Shown here: one piece after another, positions 8,440-17,683 of the stretch
How the letters are laid out: the number at the start of each line of letters is the position of its first letter
Numbering within the stretch: position 1 is the first letter of the stretch
DNA from: Skermanella rosea
GTDB lineage: Bacteria > Pseudomonadota > Alphaproteobacteria > Azospirillales > Azospirillaceae
Assembly: GCF_016806835.2 (NCBI RefSeq)
Contig: NZ_CP086111.1
Coordinates: 908,501-972,500 of the forward strand
Length of the DNA: 64,000 bases
Reading direction: 5' to 3'
Program-made: the position numbers and the translations under genes
Notes under the pieces: generated by a model
What the model was told of the DNA's origin: nothing
Seen by the model: only the letters and a program-made list of their open reading frames with translations
Database searches by the model: none

Positions 8440-9366
8440 TCAGCCGCCGCTTCGGCCGATGACCCGGTGCAGGGTGCTCGACAGGGCGTTCTTGATCCTC
8501 CGCTGCGCCCTGTTGGACCAGCGCTGCTCGTAGGCCCGCTTGCGCTCCAGCCGGGCGGTCGGTTTGTCCACGTTCCAGGGATAATCGACCGCTACCACCG
8601 GTTCCGGCTTCTGCACGGCGAACAGCAGCGAATAGACCTTACGGGGCTGATTCGAGAGATTCGGCCCGGCATAGTGCAGCGTGCGGCTGTGGTGGATCGA
8701 GACGGAGCCCTTGCGCAGCGGCACCGTCACGGCCTTGTCCAGATCGACCCCGACCGCCTCCAGGCCCTCGATCCGCTTGTCGTCGCGGTAGTTGCGGTGA
8801 GTCAGCATCGGCCCGGTATGGCTCTCCGGAACGAAGGTCAGGCAGCCGTTCTCCTCGTCCACGTCCTGCAGGGGCAGCCAGATGGTGATGTTCTCCACAT
8901 GGCTTCCGGCCCGGTGGAACGCCTGGTCCTGGTGCCAGGGAGTGGCGGAGTCGGGATGCGGCGGCTTGCTGATCGCGTGATCGAACGAGAAGCGCGCGTC
9001 CGCGCCGAGCAGGGTCTTCGCAACCGCCTCGGCGTTGGCCCAGAACGCCGTGCGCAGCAGTTCCGGCGCGTATTTGGCGGGGTGGAGCAGCTGCGGCAGC
9101 TTGAACTCGTCGCCCTGGTCCAGCCCGGCGATGTCGTAGAAGTCGCCCTCTTTCCAGCCGGCACGGGTCCGGAACAGCCGCTGGAAGGAGCGGTCGATCT
9201 CGTCGACCTGGGCGGTATCGATGAAGTCGGGGATCGTCAGGTACCCCTCCTTCCAGAAAGTGTCGATCTGATGCTTGCTGAGCGCCACCCGGGGCCGGCG
9301 CTTCACTAGGTTCCAGCGCATGTCGAACGGGAGCGTCTTGTGGAGAACCACGTCGAGGACGGTCAA
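8440..9366 (-). CDS. Phytanoyl-CoA dioxygenase (PhyH) family Fe(II)/2-oxoglutarate oxygenase
   Basis: 308 residues from a TTG start with GGAG (9373-9376) at ideal spacing; the ATG at 9321 has no Shine-Dalgarno. The jelly-roll core has the HxD pair His145/Asp147 (TPWHQDQAFH), distal His231 (TLHYAGPN) and Arg242 for the 2-oxoglutarate carboxylate, so the metal site is complete. The NGCLTFVPESH motif is typical of PhyH proteins. These enzymes hydroxylate small molecules including lipids and amino acids. The gene stands alone between a chemoreceptor and a phage-like gene, so context gives no substrate. Confidence 0.85.
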   Translation of the reverse strand: MTVLDVVLHKTLPFDMRWNLVKRRPRVALSKHQIDTFWKEGYLTIPDFIDTAQVDEIDRSFQRLFRTRAGWKEGDFYDIAGLDQGDEFKLPQLLHPAKYAPELLRTAFWANAEAVAKTLLGADARFSFDHAISKPPHPDSATPWHQDQAFHRAGSHVENITIWLPLQDVDEENGCLTFVPESHTGPMLTHRNYRDDKRIEGLEAVGVDLDKAVTVPLRKGSVSIHHSRTLHYAGPNLSNQPRKVYSLLFAVQKPEPVVAVDYPWNVDKPTARLERKRAYEQRWSNRAQRRIKNALSSTLHRVIGRSGG

Positions 9367-9652
9367 TTCGATCTCCGAACGAAACTAGTTACAGTTGATC
9401 CAATGCCGTCATCTTCCACGCACGGGTAACGAAAATCATTCCGGAAGTTGTTCTAATCCGAGGTCGTGGCGCCGAAAGCCGCCGGGATTCCCGAACGCGC
9501 CGCCCTGAGCGCAAAGGTCGCGCCGGACGGGTAGGGAAATCGGATTGCGACAGGGATCCGGCCGATTTACCTCCACGCTCATCGTTCTTGATTTGTTTTT
9601 AAAGGCTCCGATAAATTTATGCATCCTCCGCTTCCGCCCAAGGTCCGCCGCC

Positions 9653-10303
9653 ATGCAACCAGCCCCACATTCCTCATCCACCCCGGTGATCCGCCTGACC
9701 GCCCACCAGGAGGCGTTCTGCCAAGCCATGGCCGAGAATGTCGGCGGGGCGGAGGCGGCCCGGCGGGCGGGCTATTCGCCGAACGGGGCGAAGCAGCGCG
9801 GAGCCTTCCTGATGACGCAGCCGGAAATCCGCATCCGGGTCGATCAGCTCCGTGCCGCCCGCGCCGCCAGCCACGAGGCCGACCTGGAGGAGGCGGCGGA
9901 GACCGTCAAGACCATCATCGCCGAGGCCATGGACAGGAAGTCGCTGTCGCTCGCCTTGCGCGCGGTCGAATTGCGGCTCAAACTGCGCGGCGTGATCCGG
10001 GACAAGCGGATTCCCCACCACTACGTCAGCGACGCCCCGCATCCCGACGCCGACCTGGAGCAGCTGGATTTCGACCCGGCCGAGGATGACGACGCCCCGG
10101 TGGCCGAGATGCCGGCCGAGGTGCCGGCCGAGGTGTCGGCAGGGGGGCGGGCCGAAACAGTGACCCCGGATAGTGACCCTGCGCCGCCGCCCGCCGCCGC
10201 CGGGCGGCCGACTTCGGCAAACCCCACGCAGAAGCCGTTCCGCCACCGCGAGCAGGGCGGCGGCCCGGGCCGCCAAGGGCACCGGGACCGCCGCGCCGCT
10301 TAA
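9653..10303 (+). CDS. Terminase small-subunit-like DNA-binding protein (orphan)
   Basis: 216 residues from ATG 9653 (a TTG at 9545 is possible but the extra residues look non-coding). Residues 15-70 match the terminase small subunit pattern (pfam03592 type): RLTAHQEAFCQAM, GGAEAARRAGYS and TQPEIRIRVDQL, a helix-turn-helix that binds phage cos/pac DNA. From about residue 130 the protein is Pro/Ala/Glu-rich and low-complexity, ending in a Gly/Arg-rich tail. No large terminase, portal or other phage gene is near, so it is either a domesticated DNA-binding protein or a phage relic. The C-terminal tail is the least certain part. Confidence 0.65.
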   Translation: MQPAPHSSSTPVIRLTAHQEAFCQAMAENVGGAEAARRAGYSPNGAKQRGAFLMTQPEIRIRVDQLRAARAASHEADLEEAAETVKTIIAEAMDRKSLSLALRAVELRLKLRGVIRDKRIPHHYVSDAPHPDADLEQLDFDPAEDDDAPVAEMPAEVPAEVSAGGRAETVTPDSDPAPPPAAAGRPTSANPTQKPFRHREQGGGPGRQGHRDRRAA

Positions 10304-10325
10304 ACCGGCCCCGCCGCGCCGCGCC

Positions 10326-11636
10326 TCAGAACTTGTAGCGCAGGGCCGCCGCGATGATGTCGACGCTGCCCTCGCTCACGGCGCGCGTGTTGGTGGACAA
10401 GGCCGCGACGGCGCCGGGCTGGGTGGTGTTGATGTCGGCGTCGTCGATGATGATGTGGGTATAGGCCACGTCCACGACGAAGCTCTCCGACAGGGCGTAG
10501 GAGGCGCCCGCGCTCAGCCAGTACCGGTCGGCGTCCGGCGTCCGGGTCGAGCGGAAATTGTCCACCGTCGGGGTCTCGTCGTACTGGAAGCCGCCGCGGA
10601 CCGTCCAGGCGTCGTTGAGCTCGTACTGGGCGCCGATGGCCAGCGAGAAGGTGTCCTCGTAGTTCTGGCCGACGACCTGATCGGGCAGGCCCGGCCGCTT
10701 GACGCGGATCTCCTCGAAGTTGCTCCAGCCGTACCAGTTGTACTCCGCCATCAGGGTCAGCTTCGGCGTCAGCTCGTGGGCGACGCCGACCGCGATAATG
10801 TCGGGGAGGTTGAGGTCCGCGGTGCCGGGGGAGGTGTTGAATGTGGTGCCGGCCCGGCTCAGCTGCACGTCGCCGTCAAGCGTGTGCTCCACCTGCGACC
10901 GGTAATGGATGCCGATCCGGGTCGTCGGGATCGGCTCGAACATCACGCCCACATTGTAGCCGAACGTCCAGTCGTCGCCCTCCACCTTGGAGATGATGTC
11001 GGGGCCGGTCCCGGTGAACACCGCGTTGGTCAGCTTGGCGTCGGCATACTGGATGTCGATGCCGCCGCCGATCGAGATCCAGTCGTTGACCCTGTACGCG
11101 ACGCTGGGCGCGATGTTGAGGGTCAGCAGGTCCGTCTCGATCGAGTCGTAGCGCCCGAACCAGTTGGCGTCGTACTTGTTGGCGAGGCCGAACGGGGCGG
11201 AAACTCCCAATCCCACCCACAGGTCCCGGTCCATCAGCGGATAGGCGAAATAGGCGTTCGGCACCGGCGTCGGATCATAGGGATTGCCGCCGTCATTGCC
11301 GCCGACCGGGCGGGTCAGCGCCCCGGCGGGCGTCCGGACGGTCGCGGTCGAGCCGCGGTTCTCCAGGTCGGCGCGCGGGATCAGCAGATGGACGCCGGCG
11401 GTCGCCTCGGGGCCTTCCAGCCGGGTCATCCCGGCGGGGTTGAAGAAGATGGTGCTGGCGTCCTCGCCGATCGCGGACTCGCCGGCGAAAGCGCGGCCCA
11501 GCCCGGTGACGCTCTGCTCCTTGATGTAGAAGCCGGCGGCCTGGACGGCCTGGGTGCCGGCGAGCAGGGCGATCGCCGAGGTGGCGACCAGGACGTGTGC
11601 CGTCGCACGTCCCGGGAAGCGCTTGATGGGATTCAT
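10326..11636 (-). CDS. Outer-membrane long-chain fatty acid/hydrophobic compound transporter, FadL/OmpP1 family
   Basis: 436 residues. A signal peptide (about 1-33, cleavage after VQA) precedes GFYIKEQSVTGLGRAFAGE, then the FadL hatch signature with FFNPAGM. Alternating aromatic/hydrophobic strands run to the C-terminal Phe (ALRYKF), the usual beta-barrel end. GGGAGAAG-type ribosome binding sequence is 9 nt before the ATG. It should take up fatty acids or other hydrophobic molecules by diffusion through the barrel. A palindromic site 80 nt upstream resembles operators of fatty/branched-chain acid catabolism regulators. Confidence 0.9.
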   Translation of the reverse strand: MNPIKRFPGRATAHVLVATSAIALLAGTQAVQAAGFYIKEQSVTGLGRAFAGESAIGEDASTIFFNPAGMTRLEGPEATAGVHLLIPRADLENRGSTATVRTPAGALTRPVGGNDGGNPYDPTPVPNAYFAYPLMDRDLWVGLGVSAPFGLANKYDANWFGRYDSIETDLLTLNIAPSVAYRVNDWISIGGGIDIQYADAKLTNAVFTGTGPDIISKVEGDDWTFGYNVGVMFEPIPTTRIGIHYRSQVEHTLDGDVQLSRAGTTFNTSPGTADLNLPDIIAVGVAHELTPKLTLMAEYNWYGWSNFEEIRVKRPGLPDQVVGQNYEDTFSLAIGAQYELNDAWTVRGGFQYDETPTVDNFRSTRTPDADRYWLSAGASYALSESFVVDVAYTHIIIDDADINTTQPGAVAALSTNTRAVSEGSVDIIAAALRYKF

Positions 11637-11717
11637 TGGGTGTCTTCTCCCGTTTGATTCTTTCTTCCGCGGATCGTTGATCTTTTCCGCAGGTATGGGA
11701 GAAAGGGCTACTAGCAG

Positions 11718-11733
11718 TTTACGTAAACGTCAA
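11718..11733. promoter_or_regulatory. Palindromic operator candidate upstream of fadL-type gene
   Basis: TTTACGT-AA-ACGTCAA is a 16-nt inverted repeat with one mismatch, containing the perfect 12-mer GTTTACGTAAAC (11717-11728). From memory it resembles the motif of the MerR-family LiuR regulator of branched-chain acid breakdown; I cannot verify this here. A near copy is at 39026-39041. Confidence 0.4.
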
Positions 11734-11812
11734 GACCCCCGTGCGGGGAGGGAGACGAAGCGCCCGCAGGTGTGGCGCTCCGTCTACACGGGCCTGACAG
11801 GGCAGGCCGGTG

Positions 11813-12247
11813 TCACCCCTGTCCGGTCACGTAGCCGCGCAGGGTTTCCACCTCCAGTTCGGTCTCGTCCAGCCGCTGCTTGACCACGTCGCCGATGCTG
11901 ATCATGCCCAGCAGCTTGCCGTTCTCGACCACGGGAAGGTGGCGGAAGCGCCGGGTCGTCATGACGGTCATGATCTCGGCGATGGTGTCGGAGGGGGAGC
12001 ACTGCTGCACGTTGCGGGTCATGACCTCCTCGACCCGCCGGTTCAGCGTGTCGGCACCGAACTTGGTCAGGGCGCGGATGATGTCGCGCTCGGAGATGAT
12101 GCCGCGGATGCCTTCGTTGCCGTCCATCACCAGGACGGCGCCGATCCGGTTCTCGGTCAGCAGGTTCGCGGCCTCCCCGATGGTTCGCTCGGGCGCGATG
12201 GAGATGACGCTGGAGCCCTTGCGCTTGATGACGGCTGCGACATGCAT
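11813..12247 (-). CDS. Two-CBS-domain protein
   Basis: 144 residues made almost only of a CBS pair. The first repeat is about residues 8-65 (TIGEAANLLTENRIGAVLV, GIISERDIIRAL) and the second about 74-130 (TIAEIMTVMTTRRFRHLPVV, GMISIGDVVK). Such stand-alone CBS pairs bind adenosyl ligands and are common in alphaproteobacteria next to metabolic genes. No catalytic domain is attached, so it presumably senses nucleotide state and acts on an unknown partner. It is transcribed with the same polarity as the fadL-type gene 176 nt downstream, but probably separately. Confidence 0.85.
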   Translation of the reverse strand: MHVAAVIKRKGSSVISIAPERTIGEAANLLTENRIGAVLVMDGNEGIRGIISERDIIRALTKFGADTLNRRVEEVMTRNVQQCSPSDTIAEIMTVMTTRRFRHLPVVENGKLLGMISIGDVVKQRLDETELEVETLRGYVTGQG

Positions 12248-12382
12248 GGAACCTGCTCCTCCTTGTCAAGGCGGCCCGTGGGCAAGATGCGGGCGGACCG
12301 CCATCATTGGTCTTGTCAATCGACAGGCCATGATACGTCCATTCCCGGGGCGCCGTGCAAGCCGGAGTTGTCGCTCCTCTCT

Positions 12383-12901
12383 TTATTGTCCCTGACCCTG
12401 GACGCCGTTCTGGACAGGGCGCCCGGGAATCTGGGCCAGGCAGTTCTCGATGATGGTCTGGCACTGGGCCAGCTGGCTGCCGCCGATGCCCTCCGGTCCG
12501 CCATAGACGATCCGCTCGACGACGCCGTTCCGCAGGGTGAAGGTCGCCTGGCAGCTGAAATTGCGGAAATCGTAGGTCGGCGCGAAGGAGCCGTAGTAGG
12601 GAAAGCCGTAGCCGTAGCCATGATAGGGATAGCGGCTGAAGCCCATCAGCGGCGTATAGCTCTGGTAGACCACCGTCCGGTTGCTGGTGTAGGTGAAGTA
12701 TTCCAGGTTGTCGACCGTGGCCATCCGTTCCGGGACGCCGGCGCAGGACAGAAGAGTCTCCTTGGGCATGCCGACGAAGGCCGTCTGGGCGAACAGCGCT
12801 TCGTCGGCGCGCGGGTTGGCGCAGGACGCCAGCGCCGCGGCGCTGAGGCCCAGCAGGGCGGGGCGCAGGGGGAATGCCGCCAGGGACATCATCGTTCGCA
12901 T
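12383..12901 (-). CDS. Small lipoprotein of unknown function, SmpA/BamE-like N-terminal pattern
   Basis: 172 residues. A lipoprotein signal ends in LAS-C with Cys27 as the lipid-carrying residue. The next segment (FVGMPKETLLSCAGVPERMATVDNLEYFTY) resembles the helix-helix-strand start of SmpA/OmlA-type lipoproteins. A Tyr/Gly/Phe-rich stretch (about 82-108) and a C-terminal domain with three cysteines follow. It begins 6 nt after the stop of the FAD oxidoreductase gene, so the two are probably co-transcribed although a functional link is not obvious. Function unknown. Confidence 0.7.
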   Translation of the reverse strand: MRTMMSLAAFPLRPALLGLSAAALASCANPRADEALFAQTAFVGMPKETLLSCAGVPERMATVDNLEYFTYTSNRTVVYQSYTPLMGFSRYPYHGYGYGFPYYGSFAPTYDFRNFSCQATFTLRNGVVERIVYGGPEGIGGSQLAQCQTIIENCLAQIPGRPVQNGVQGQGQ

Positions 12902-12907
12902 CCTCGC

Positions 12908-14050
12908 TCAGGGCGCCCGCAACCGCTCCGGCGCCAGATCCACGGCCTTCACTCCGAGGGCGGCGAGGTCCTCCGGCACCCTGCCGTCCGCCAGCAGCCC
13001 GGCGGCGGTCCGCGCCATGCCCGGCGCCGTCTGGATGCCGTAGCCGCCCTGGCCGGCCAGCCAAAAGAATCCTTCGGCCTCGGGGTCGGGTCCCACCACC
13101 GGGCTCTTGTCCGGCGCGAATGTCCGGAGCCCAGCCCACCGGTGGCTGATCCGCCGGACCTTGAACAGGCACGCCCGCTCGATCCGGTCAACCGTCAGTG
13201 CGATGTCGAGTTCCTCCGGCTGGACGTCGCAGGGTTCGACCGGCGTCTCGTCGGCCGGCGAGCCCAGGAGCCGGCCGCCCTCGGGCTTGAAATAGAATGT
13301 TTCGTCCACGTCGCAAACCATCGGCCAGCGGGGCAGGCCGGCCTCGTCGGGGATCGGCGTGGGATCGAAGGTGATCGCGGTCCGGCGCTTCGGCACCAAG
13401 CCGACCGGGGCCAGCCCCGCCATCCCGGCGACCGCGTCGGCCCAGGCCCCGGCGGCGTTGACGACCCAGGGGGCGTCGAAGGTCCCGGCGCGGGTTTCCG
13501 CCCGCCAAGTCCCTTCCCGGCGAGTCAGCCCCATCAGTTCCGCGTCGGTCACGACCTCGCCGCCCTGGGCGCGCAGCCCGCGCAGATAACCCTGGTGAAT
13601 CGCATGGACGTCCATGTCCATGGCGTCCGGCTCCCACACCGCGCCCGCGACATAGTCCGGCCGCAGCATCGGGGCGAGCGCCAGGGTCGCGTCGCGGTCG
13701 AGCAGCTCCACGGACGGCGTCAGCACGCTGCCGGTGCGGAACGCGCCGTCCAGGCCGTCCCTCTGGTCATTCCGCCCGACCAGCACCACGCCCCGCGGGG
13801 TCAGCACCGGATGCTCGGCGAAGCCCGAAGCCACGGCGGCGTCGTAGAAGGGCCGGCTGCCGACGGTCAGCGCCCGGATCACGGCGTTGCCGTAGGTCTC
13901 GGTATAGAGGGCGGCGGAGCGGCCGGTCGAGTGGTAGCCCGGCTGTGCCTCGCGCTCCAGCAGCACGACTCGGCCGCGGGACGAGAGCTCGTAGGCCGCG
14001 GAGGCTCCGGCGATGCCGCCGCCGATGATCAGGAAGTCGCAGGAAGTCAT
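12908..14050 (-). CDS. FAD-dependent oxidoreductase, D-amino acid oxidase (DAO) family
   Basis: 380 residues. The N-terminal FAD-binding motif GGGIAGASAAYELS (about 10-23), HSTGRSAALYTE, the central VVNAAGAWAD and the C-terminal GLRTFAPDKSPVVGP with GQGGYGIQTAPG are hallmarks of the DAO/glycine oxidase/sarcosine oxidase superfamily. It probably oxidises a C-N bond in an amino acid or similar amine and passes electrons to oxygen or a carrier; the substrate cannot be told. It shares a transcript with the lipoprotein gene 6 nt downstream. Confidence 0.85.
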   Translation of the reverse strand: MTSCDFLIIGGGIAGASAAYELSSRGRVVLLEREAQPGYHSTGRSAALYTETYGNAVIRALTVGSRPFYDAAVASGFAEHPVLTPRGVVLVGRNDQRDGLDGAFRTGSVLTPSVELLDRDATLALAPMLRPDYVAGAVWEPDAMDMDVHAIHQGYLRGLRAQGGEVVTDAELMGLTRREGTWRAETRAGTFDAPWVVNAAGAWADAVAGMAGLAPVGLVPKRRTAITFDPTPIPDEAGLPRWPMVCDVDETFYFKPEGGRLLGSPADETPVEPCDVQPEELDIALTVDRIERACLFKVRRISHRWAGLRTFAPDKSPVVGPDPEAEGFFWLAGQGGYGIQTAPGMARTAAGLLADGRVPEDLAALGVKAVDLAPERLRAP

Positions 14051-14163
14051 GGTGCGCAGTACCGGTCCGCCGTCGATGTTCAGGGATTTCCCATAGTCTA
14101 TGCCCTGCGGACCGCTTAGTCACATCCCCTGGAGGAGGATGTCCACGGAATGGACTGGCGGGA

Positions 14164-17100
14164 TCAGGCGGCGCCCCGCAGTTCCTCGGCGCGGCGCAGG
14201 TCGACGGAAACCAGCTGGGAAACCCCCCGCTCGCCCATGGTGACGCCGAACAGCCGGTCCATGCGGGCCATGGTCAGCCGGTGGTGGGTGATGATCAGGA
14301 AGCGGGTGGCGCCGACGCGGGCCATCTCCTCGACCAAGGTGCAGAAGCGGTCGACGTTCGCCTCGTCCAGGGGAGCGTCCACCTCGTCCAGCACGCAGAT
14401 CGGCGCCGGGTTGGTCAGGAACACGGCGAACAGCAGCGACAGCGCGGTCAGCGCCTGCTCGCCGCCCGACAGCAGGGACAGCACTTGGAGCCGCTTGCCC
14501 GGCGGGCTGGCATAGATCTCAAGCCCGGCGTCCAGCGGGTCCTCCGCCTCGGTCAGCTTCAGGTACGCCTTGCCGCCGCCGAACAGCCGGACGAACATGT
14601 CCTGGAAATGCCGGTCCACCGTCTCGAACGAGGCCAGCAGACGCTCCCGCGCCTCCCTGTTGAGGCTGGAGATGCCCTGGCGCAGCCGGCCGATCGCGGC
14701 GACCAGATCGGCGCGCTCGCTCTGCATGCCGGCGATCTGCTGGTCCAGCTCGGCCGCCTCGGCCTCCGCCAGCAGGTTGACGGGGCCCATGTTCTCGCGC
14801 TCGCGCACCAGCTTCTCCAGCCGCGCCTCGATGCCGGCCGGGTCGGGAAGCGGCTCGCCGGGCGGCAGGTCGGCCAGGGCGGCCGTCTGCTCCGGCGCGC
14901 ATTCCAGCTTCTCGGCGATCCGCTCGCGCACCGCCTCCAGCGTCTGGCGGGCCGAGGCCACGGCGGCTTCCGCCCGCACCCGGGCCTCGCGGGCGTCGCC
15001 CAGCCCCGTCTCCGCCTGTTTCAGGCGCTTCTCGGTGGCGGCCAGCGTCGCTTCGGCCTCGTTCAGGGTGTCGGCGGCGCGCTTGCGCACGCGTTCGGCA
15101 TCGGCGATCCGGGTCGCCAAGTCGGCCCGCTCGGACTCGATCTCGTCCGGGCGGCCGGCCAGCTCCTCCAGTTCCGCCTTCGCGGTCTCGGCGCGCTCCA
15201 TCAGTTCGGCCAGCCGCTCGTCCGCCCCGTCGGACCGGCCGGTCCAGCCGCGCCGTTCCGCCTCGATCGCGGCGAGGCGCTGGCGCCGGCCCTGGGCCTC
15301 GCGCAGGATGCGGTCCAGCGCGTTCTGCCGGCCGACCAGATCGGCGCGGGTCTCCGCCAGGGTGGCGCGCAGGTCGGCGACCCGCTCCCGTGCCTGTCCC
15401 GAGTCGGGCAGCGCGTCCAAGGCGGCCCGGGCTTCGGCGACTTGGCGCTCGGCTTCGCGCCGGTCGGCGTCCAGGCGCTCCACCGCCTCGGCCAGGGCGG
15501 TCAGGCGGGAGGCCGCCGCCGCGGCCGCCTGGGCCAGCTTGGCGTGCTGGTCGCGGGCGCGGCCGACCACGCCGAAGGCGTCCCGCACGGCGTCGCGGCA
15601 CCGCCGTTCCTGGACCGCGGCCTCCGACGCGGCGGTGCGGGCGGCCTCGAACTCCTCCCGCGCATGGGCGGAGGTATCCTCGGCGCTTTCCAACTCCAGG
15701 CGAAGCTCGGCGAGGCGGTTGCGCTGCTTCAGCCGGATCGCGGCCGCCGTCGGGGCGCCCGCCGCGACCGACAGCCCGTCCCAGCGCCAGGAGGCGCCGT
15801 CGCGCGTGACCAGGATCTGGCCGGGCAGCAGGGTCGGGGCCAGGGCGTTACCCTCCTCGGCACCCGCGACGACGCCGATATGGTCGAGGCAGCGGGCCAG
15901 GGCAGGGGGTGCCTTGACCCGGGAGGCCAGCGGCTCCGCCCCGGCGGGCAGGGGCGCGGTATGGTCGAGCGCCGGGTGAGCCCGCCAATGGACCGCCGCG
16001 GCCTCGTCCAGCGGAGCGGTCAGGTCGTCGCCCAGCGCCGCGGCGATCGCCACCTCGTAGTCCGGCGCCACGGTGACGGCATCGATCAGCGGCGGGAACA
16101 GGTCGCCGGAGCCGGACTCCAGAAGCTCCGACAGCGCCCTCTCCTCCGCCTTCAGCCGGGCGCGGGCGCCGTCCGCCGCCTGCTGGGCCTCGCGGCTGCG
16201 GGCCTGCGCGGTTTCGGCCGCCGCCTTGGCGTGTTCCGCCGCCTCCGCCCGGTCTCTGGCGAGGTCCAGCGCCTCCTCCGCGGCGGCGACGGCTTCCTCC
16301 GCCGCCTCGATGTCGGGACGGGACGCCAGCTCGGCCTCCAGGGCCGCGCGCTGGCGCTGCTGCTCGTCGAGCCGGCGGGTCGCGGTCGCCAGCCGCTGCT
16401 CCAGCTCGGCGGACTGCCGCTGAAGGGCGGTGCGGCGGGCCTCGTCCGCGGCGGTCCGCTCGGTCAGCGCCGTCAGTTCGCGGTCCAGCGCCTCGACCCG
16501 TTCGCGGGCCTCGGCCAGGGACTCGCGGGCGGCCTCCTCGACGGCGGCCTCGTCGCCCTGTTCCTCGATCAGGCCGTCCCGCTCGTCGGCGAGGCGGGCC
16601 AGCGCCGTCCCGGCGTCCTCCGCCAGCGCCCGCTCGCGCGCCAGGTCGGTGGCGACCTGGGCCAGCCGGCGCTGGTTGGCGGTCCGGGCCTCGGCGACCC
16701 GCTTCTCCTCCGCGTCCAGCGCCTCGCGGGCGATCACCAGCCGCTGGAGCGCCTGGGCCGCCTGGGCCTCGGCCTGGCGGAGGCGGGGCAGCCCCTCGGC
16801 GTCGGCGGCGCGCCGGGTGGTCTCGGCCGCGACCTCGCCCATTCGGTCGCGCACCAGCACCTCGGCATCGTTGAAGGCGAGCCGCGACGCCGCGAGCGCC
16901 GCCTGGGCCGCGACCCAGCGGATATGGAGCAGCACCGCCTCGGTCCGGCGGACATGTTCGCTCAGGTTCCGGTAACGCGAGGCTTGCCGCGCCTGCTTGC
17001 GCAACGTGCCGAGCTGGGCGTCCATGGTGACGATCACGTCGTCCAGGCGCATCAGGTTGGCCTCGGCCGCCTTGAGGCGCAACTCGGCCTCGTGGCGCCG

Positions 17101-17625
17101 GGAATGCAGCCCGGTGATGCCGGCCGCCTCCTCCAGCAGGACGCGGCGCTCGGTCGGCTTGGCGTTGATGATGGTGCCGATGCGGCCCTGGCTGACCAAT
17201 GCCGGGGAATTGGCGCCGCTGGCGTTGTCGGCGAACAGCAGCTGGACGTCGCGGGCGCGCACCAGCTTGCCGTTTATCCGGTAGTCGGACCCGGAGCCGC
17301 GCTCGATCCTGCGCTGGATCTCCAGGTCGTCGAACTCGTTGAAGCCGGCGGGGGCGGTGCGCCGCGAGTTGTCCACCCCCAGCGTCACCTCGGCGATGTT
17401 GCGGGCCGGCCGCCTGTCGGTCCCGCCGAAGATGACGTCGTCCATGTCGTCGCCGCGCATCTTCTTGGCCGAGGTCTCGCCCATGACCCAGCGGAGCGCC
17501 TCGACCAGGTTGGACTTGCCGCAGCCGTTGGGGCCGACGATGCCGGTCATGCCCGGCTCGATCACCAGTTCGGTGGGGTCGACGAACGACTTGAAGCCCG
17601 AGATGCGGAGCTTTACGAACTGCAC
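14164..17625 (-). CDS. smc: Chromosome segregation protein SMC
   Basis: 1153 residues from a GTG start, the usual SMC length. The N-terminal head has Walker A GPNGCGKS (31-38). A long Ala/Glu/Arg-rich coiled coil is interrupted by the hinge (about 510-640), then a second coiled coil and the C-terminal head with LSGGEQ signature (about 1052-1057) and Walker B ICVLDEVD (about 1076-1083). It forms the ATP-driven ring that condenses and segregates the chromosome with ScpA and ScpB, which are not in this window. It is the last gene of the DUF721 - dsbA-like - smc series, a conserved alphaproteobacterial order. Confidence 0.95.
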   Translation of the reverse strand: MQFVKLRISGFKSFVDPTELVIEPGMTGIVGPNGCGKSNLVEALRWVMGETSAKKMRGDDMDDVIFGGTDRRPARNIAEVTLGVDNSRRTAPAGFNEFDDLEIQRRIERGSGSDYRINGKLVRARDVQLLFADNASGANSPALVSQGRIGTIINAKPTERRVLLEEAAGITGLHSRRHEAELRLKAAEANLMRLDDVIVTMDAQLGTLRKQARQASRYRNLSEHVRRTEAVLLHIRWVAAQAALAASRLAFNDAEVLVRDRMGEVAAETTRRAADAEGLPRLRQAEAQAAQALQRLVIAREALDAEEKRVAEARTANQRRLAQVATDLARERALAEDAGTALARLADERDGLIEEQGDEAAVEEAARESLAEARERVEALDRELTALTERTAADEARRTALQRQSAELEQRLATATRRLDEQQRQRAALEAELASRPDIEAAEEAVAAAEEALDLARDRAEAAEHAKAAAETAQARSREAQQAADGARARLKAEERALSELLESGSGDLFPPLIDAVTVAPDYEVAIAAALGDDLTAPLDEAAAVHWRAHPALDHTAPLPAGAEPLASRVKAPPALARCLDHIGVVAGAEEGNALAPTLLPGQILVTRDGASWRWDGLSVAAGAPTAAAIRLKQRNRLAELRLELESAEDTSAHAREEFEAARTAASEAAVQERRCRDAVRDAFGVVGRARDQHAKLAQAAAAAASRLTALAEAVERLDADRREAERQVAEARAALDALPDSGQARERVADLRATLAETRADLVGRQNALDRILREAQGRRQRLAAIEAERRGWTGRSDGADERLAELMERAETAKAELEELAGRPDEIESERADLATRIADAERVRKRAADTLNEAEATLAATEKRLKQAETGLGDAREARVRAEAAVASARQTLEAVRERIAEKLECAPEQTAALADLPPGEPLPDPAGIEARLEKLVRERENMGPVNLLAEAEAAELDQQIAGMQSERADLVAAIGRLRQGISSLNREARERLLASFETVDRHFQDMFVRLFGGGKAYLKLTEAEDPLDAGLEIYASPPGKRLQVLSLLSGGEQALTALSLLFAVFLTNPAPICVLDEVDAPLDEANVDRFCTLVEEMARVGATRFLIITHHRLTMARMDRLFGVTMGERGVSQLVSVDLRRAEELRGAA

Positions 17626-17683
17626 GGCGCGGCCGACCCCAATCCTGTCCAGTACCTGCTGCGATCGCCGGTCCGAGCGCCGC

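Noticed and set aside
9367..10303. A prophage around the terminase-like gene.
   Set aside because: No integrase, portal, capsid, large terminase or attachment repeats are present nearby.
11791..11808. A 6-bp GC hairpin after the CBS protein gene.
   Set aside because: Short stem, mismatched flanks and no T-run; not a convincing terminator.
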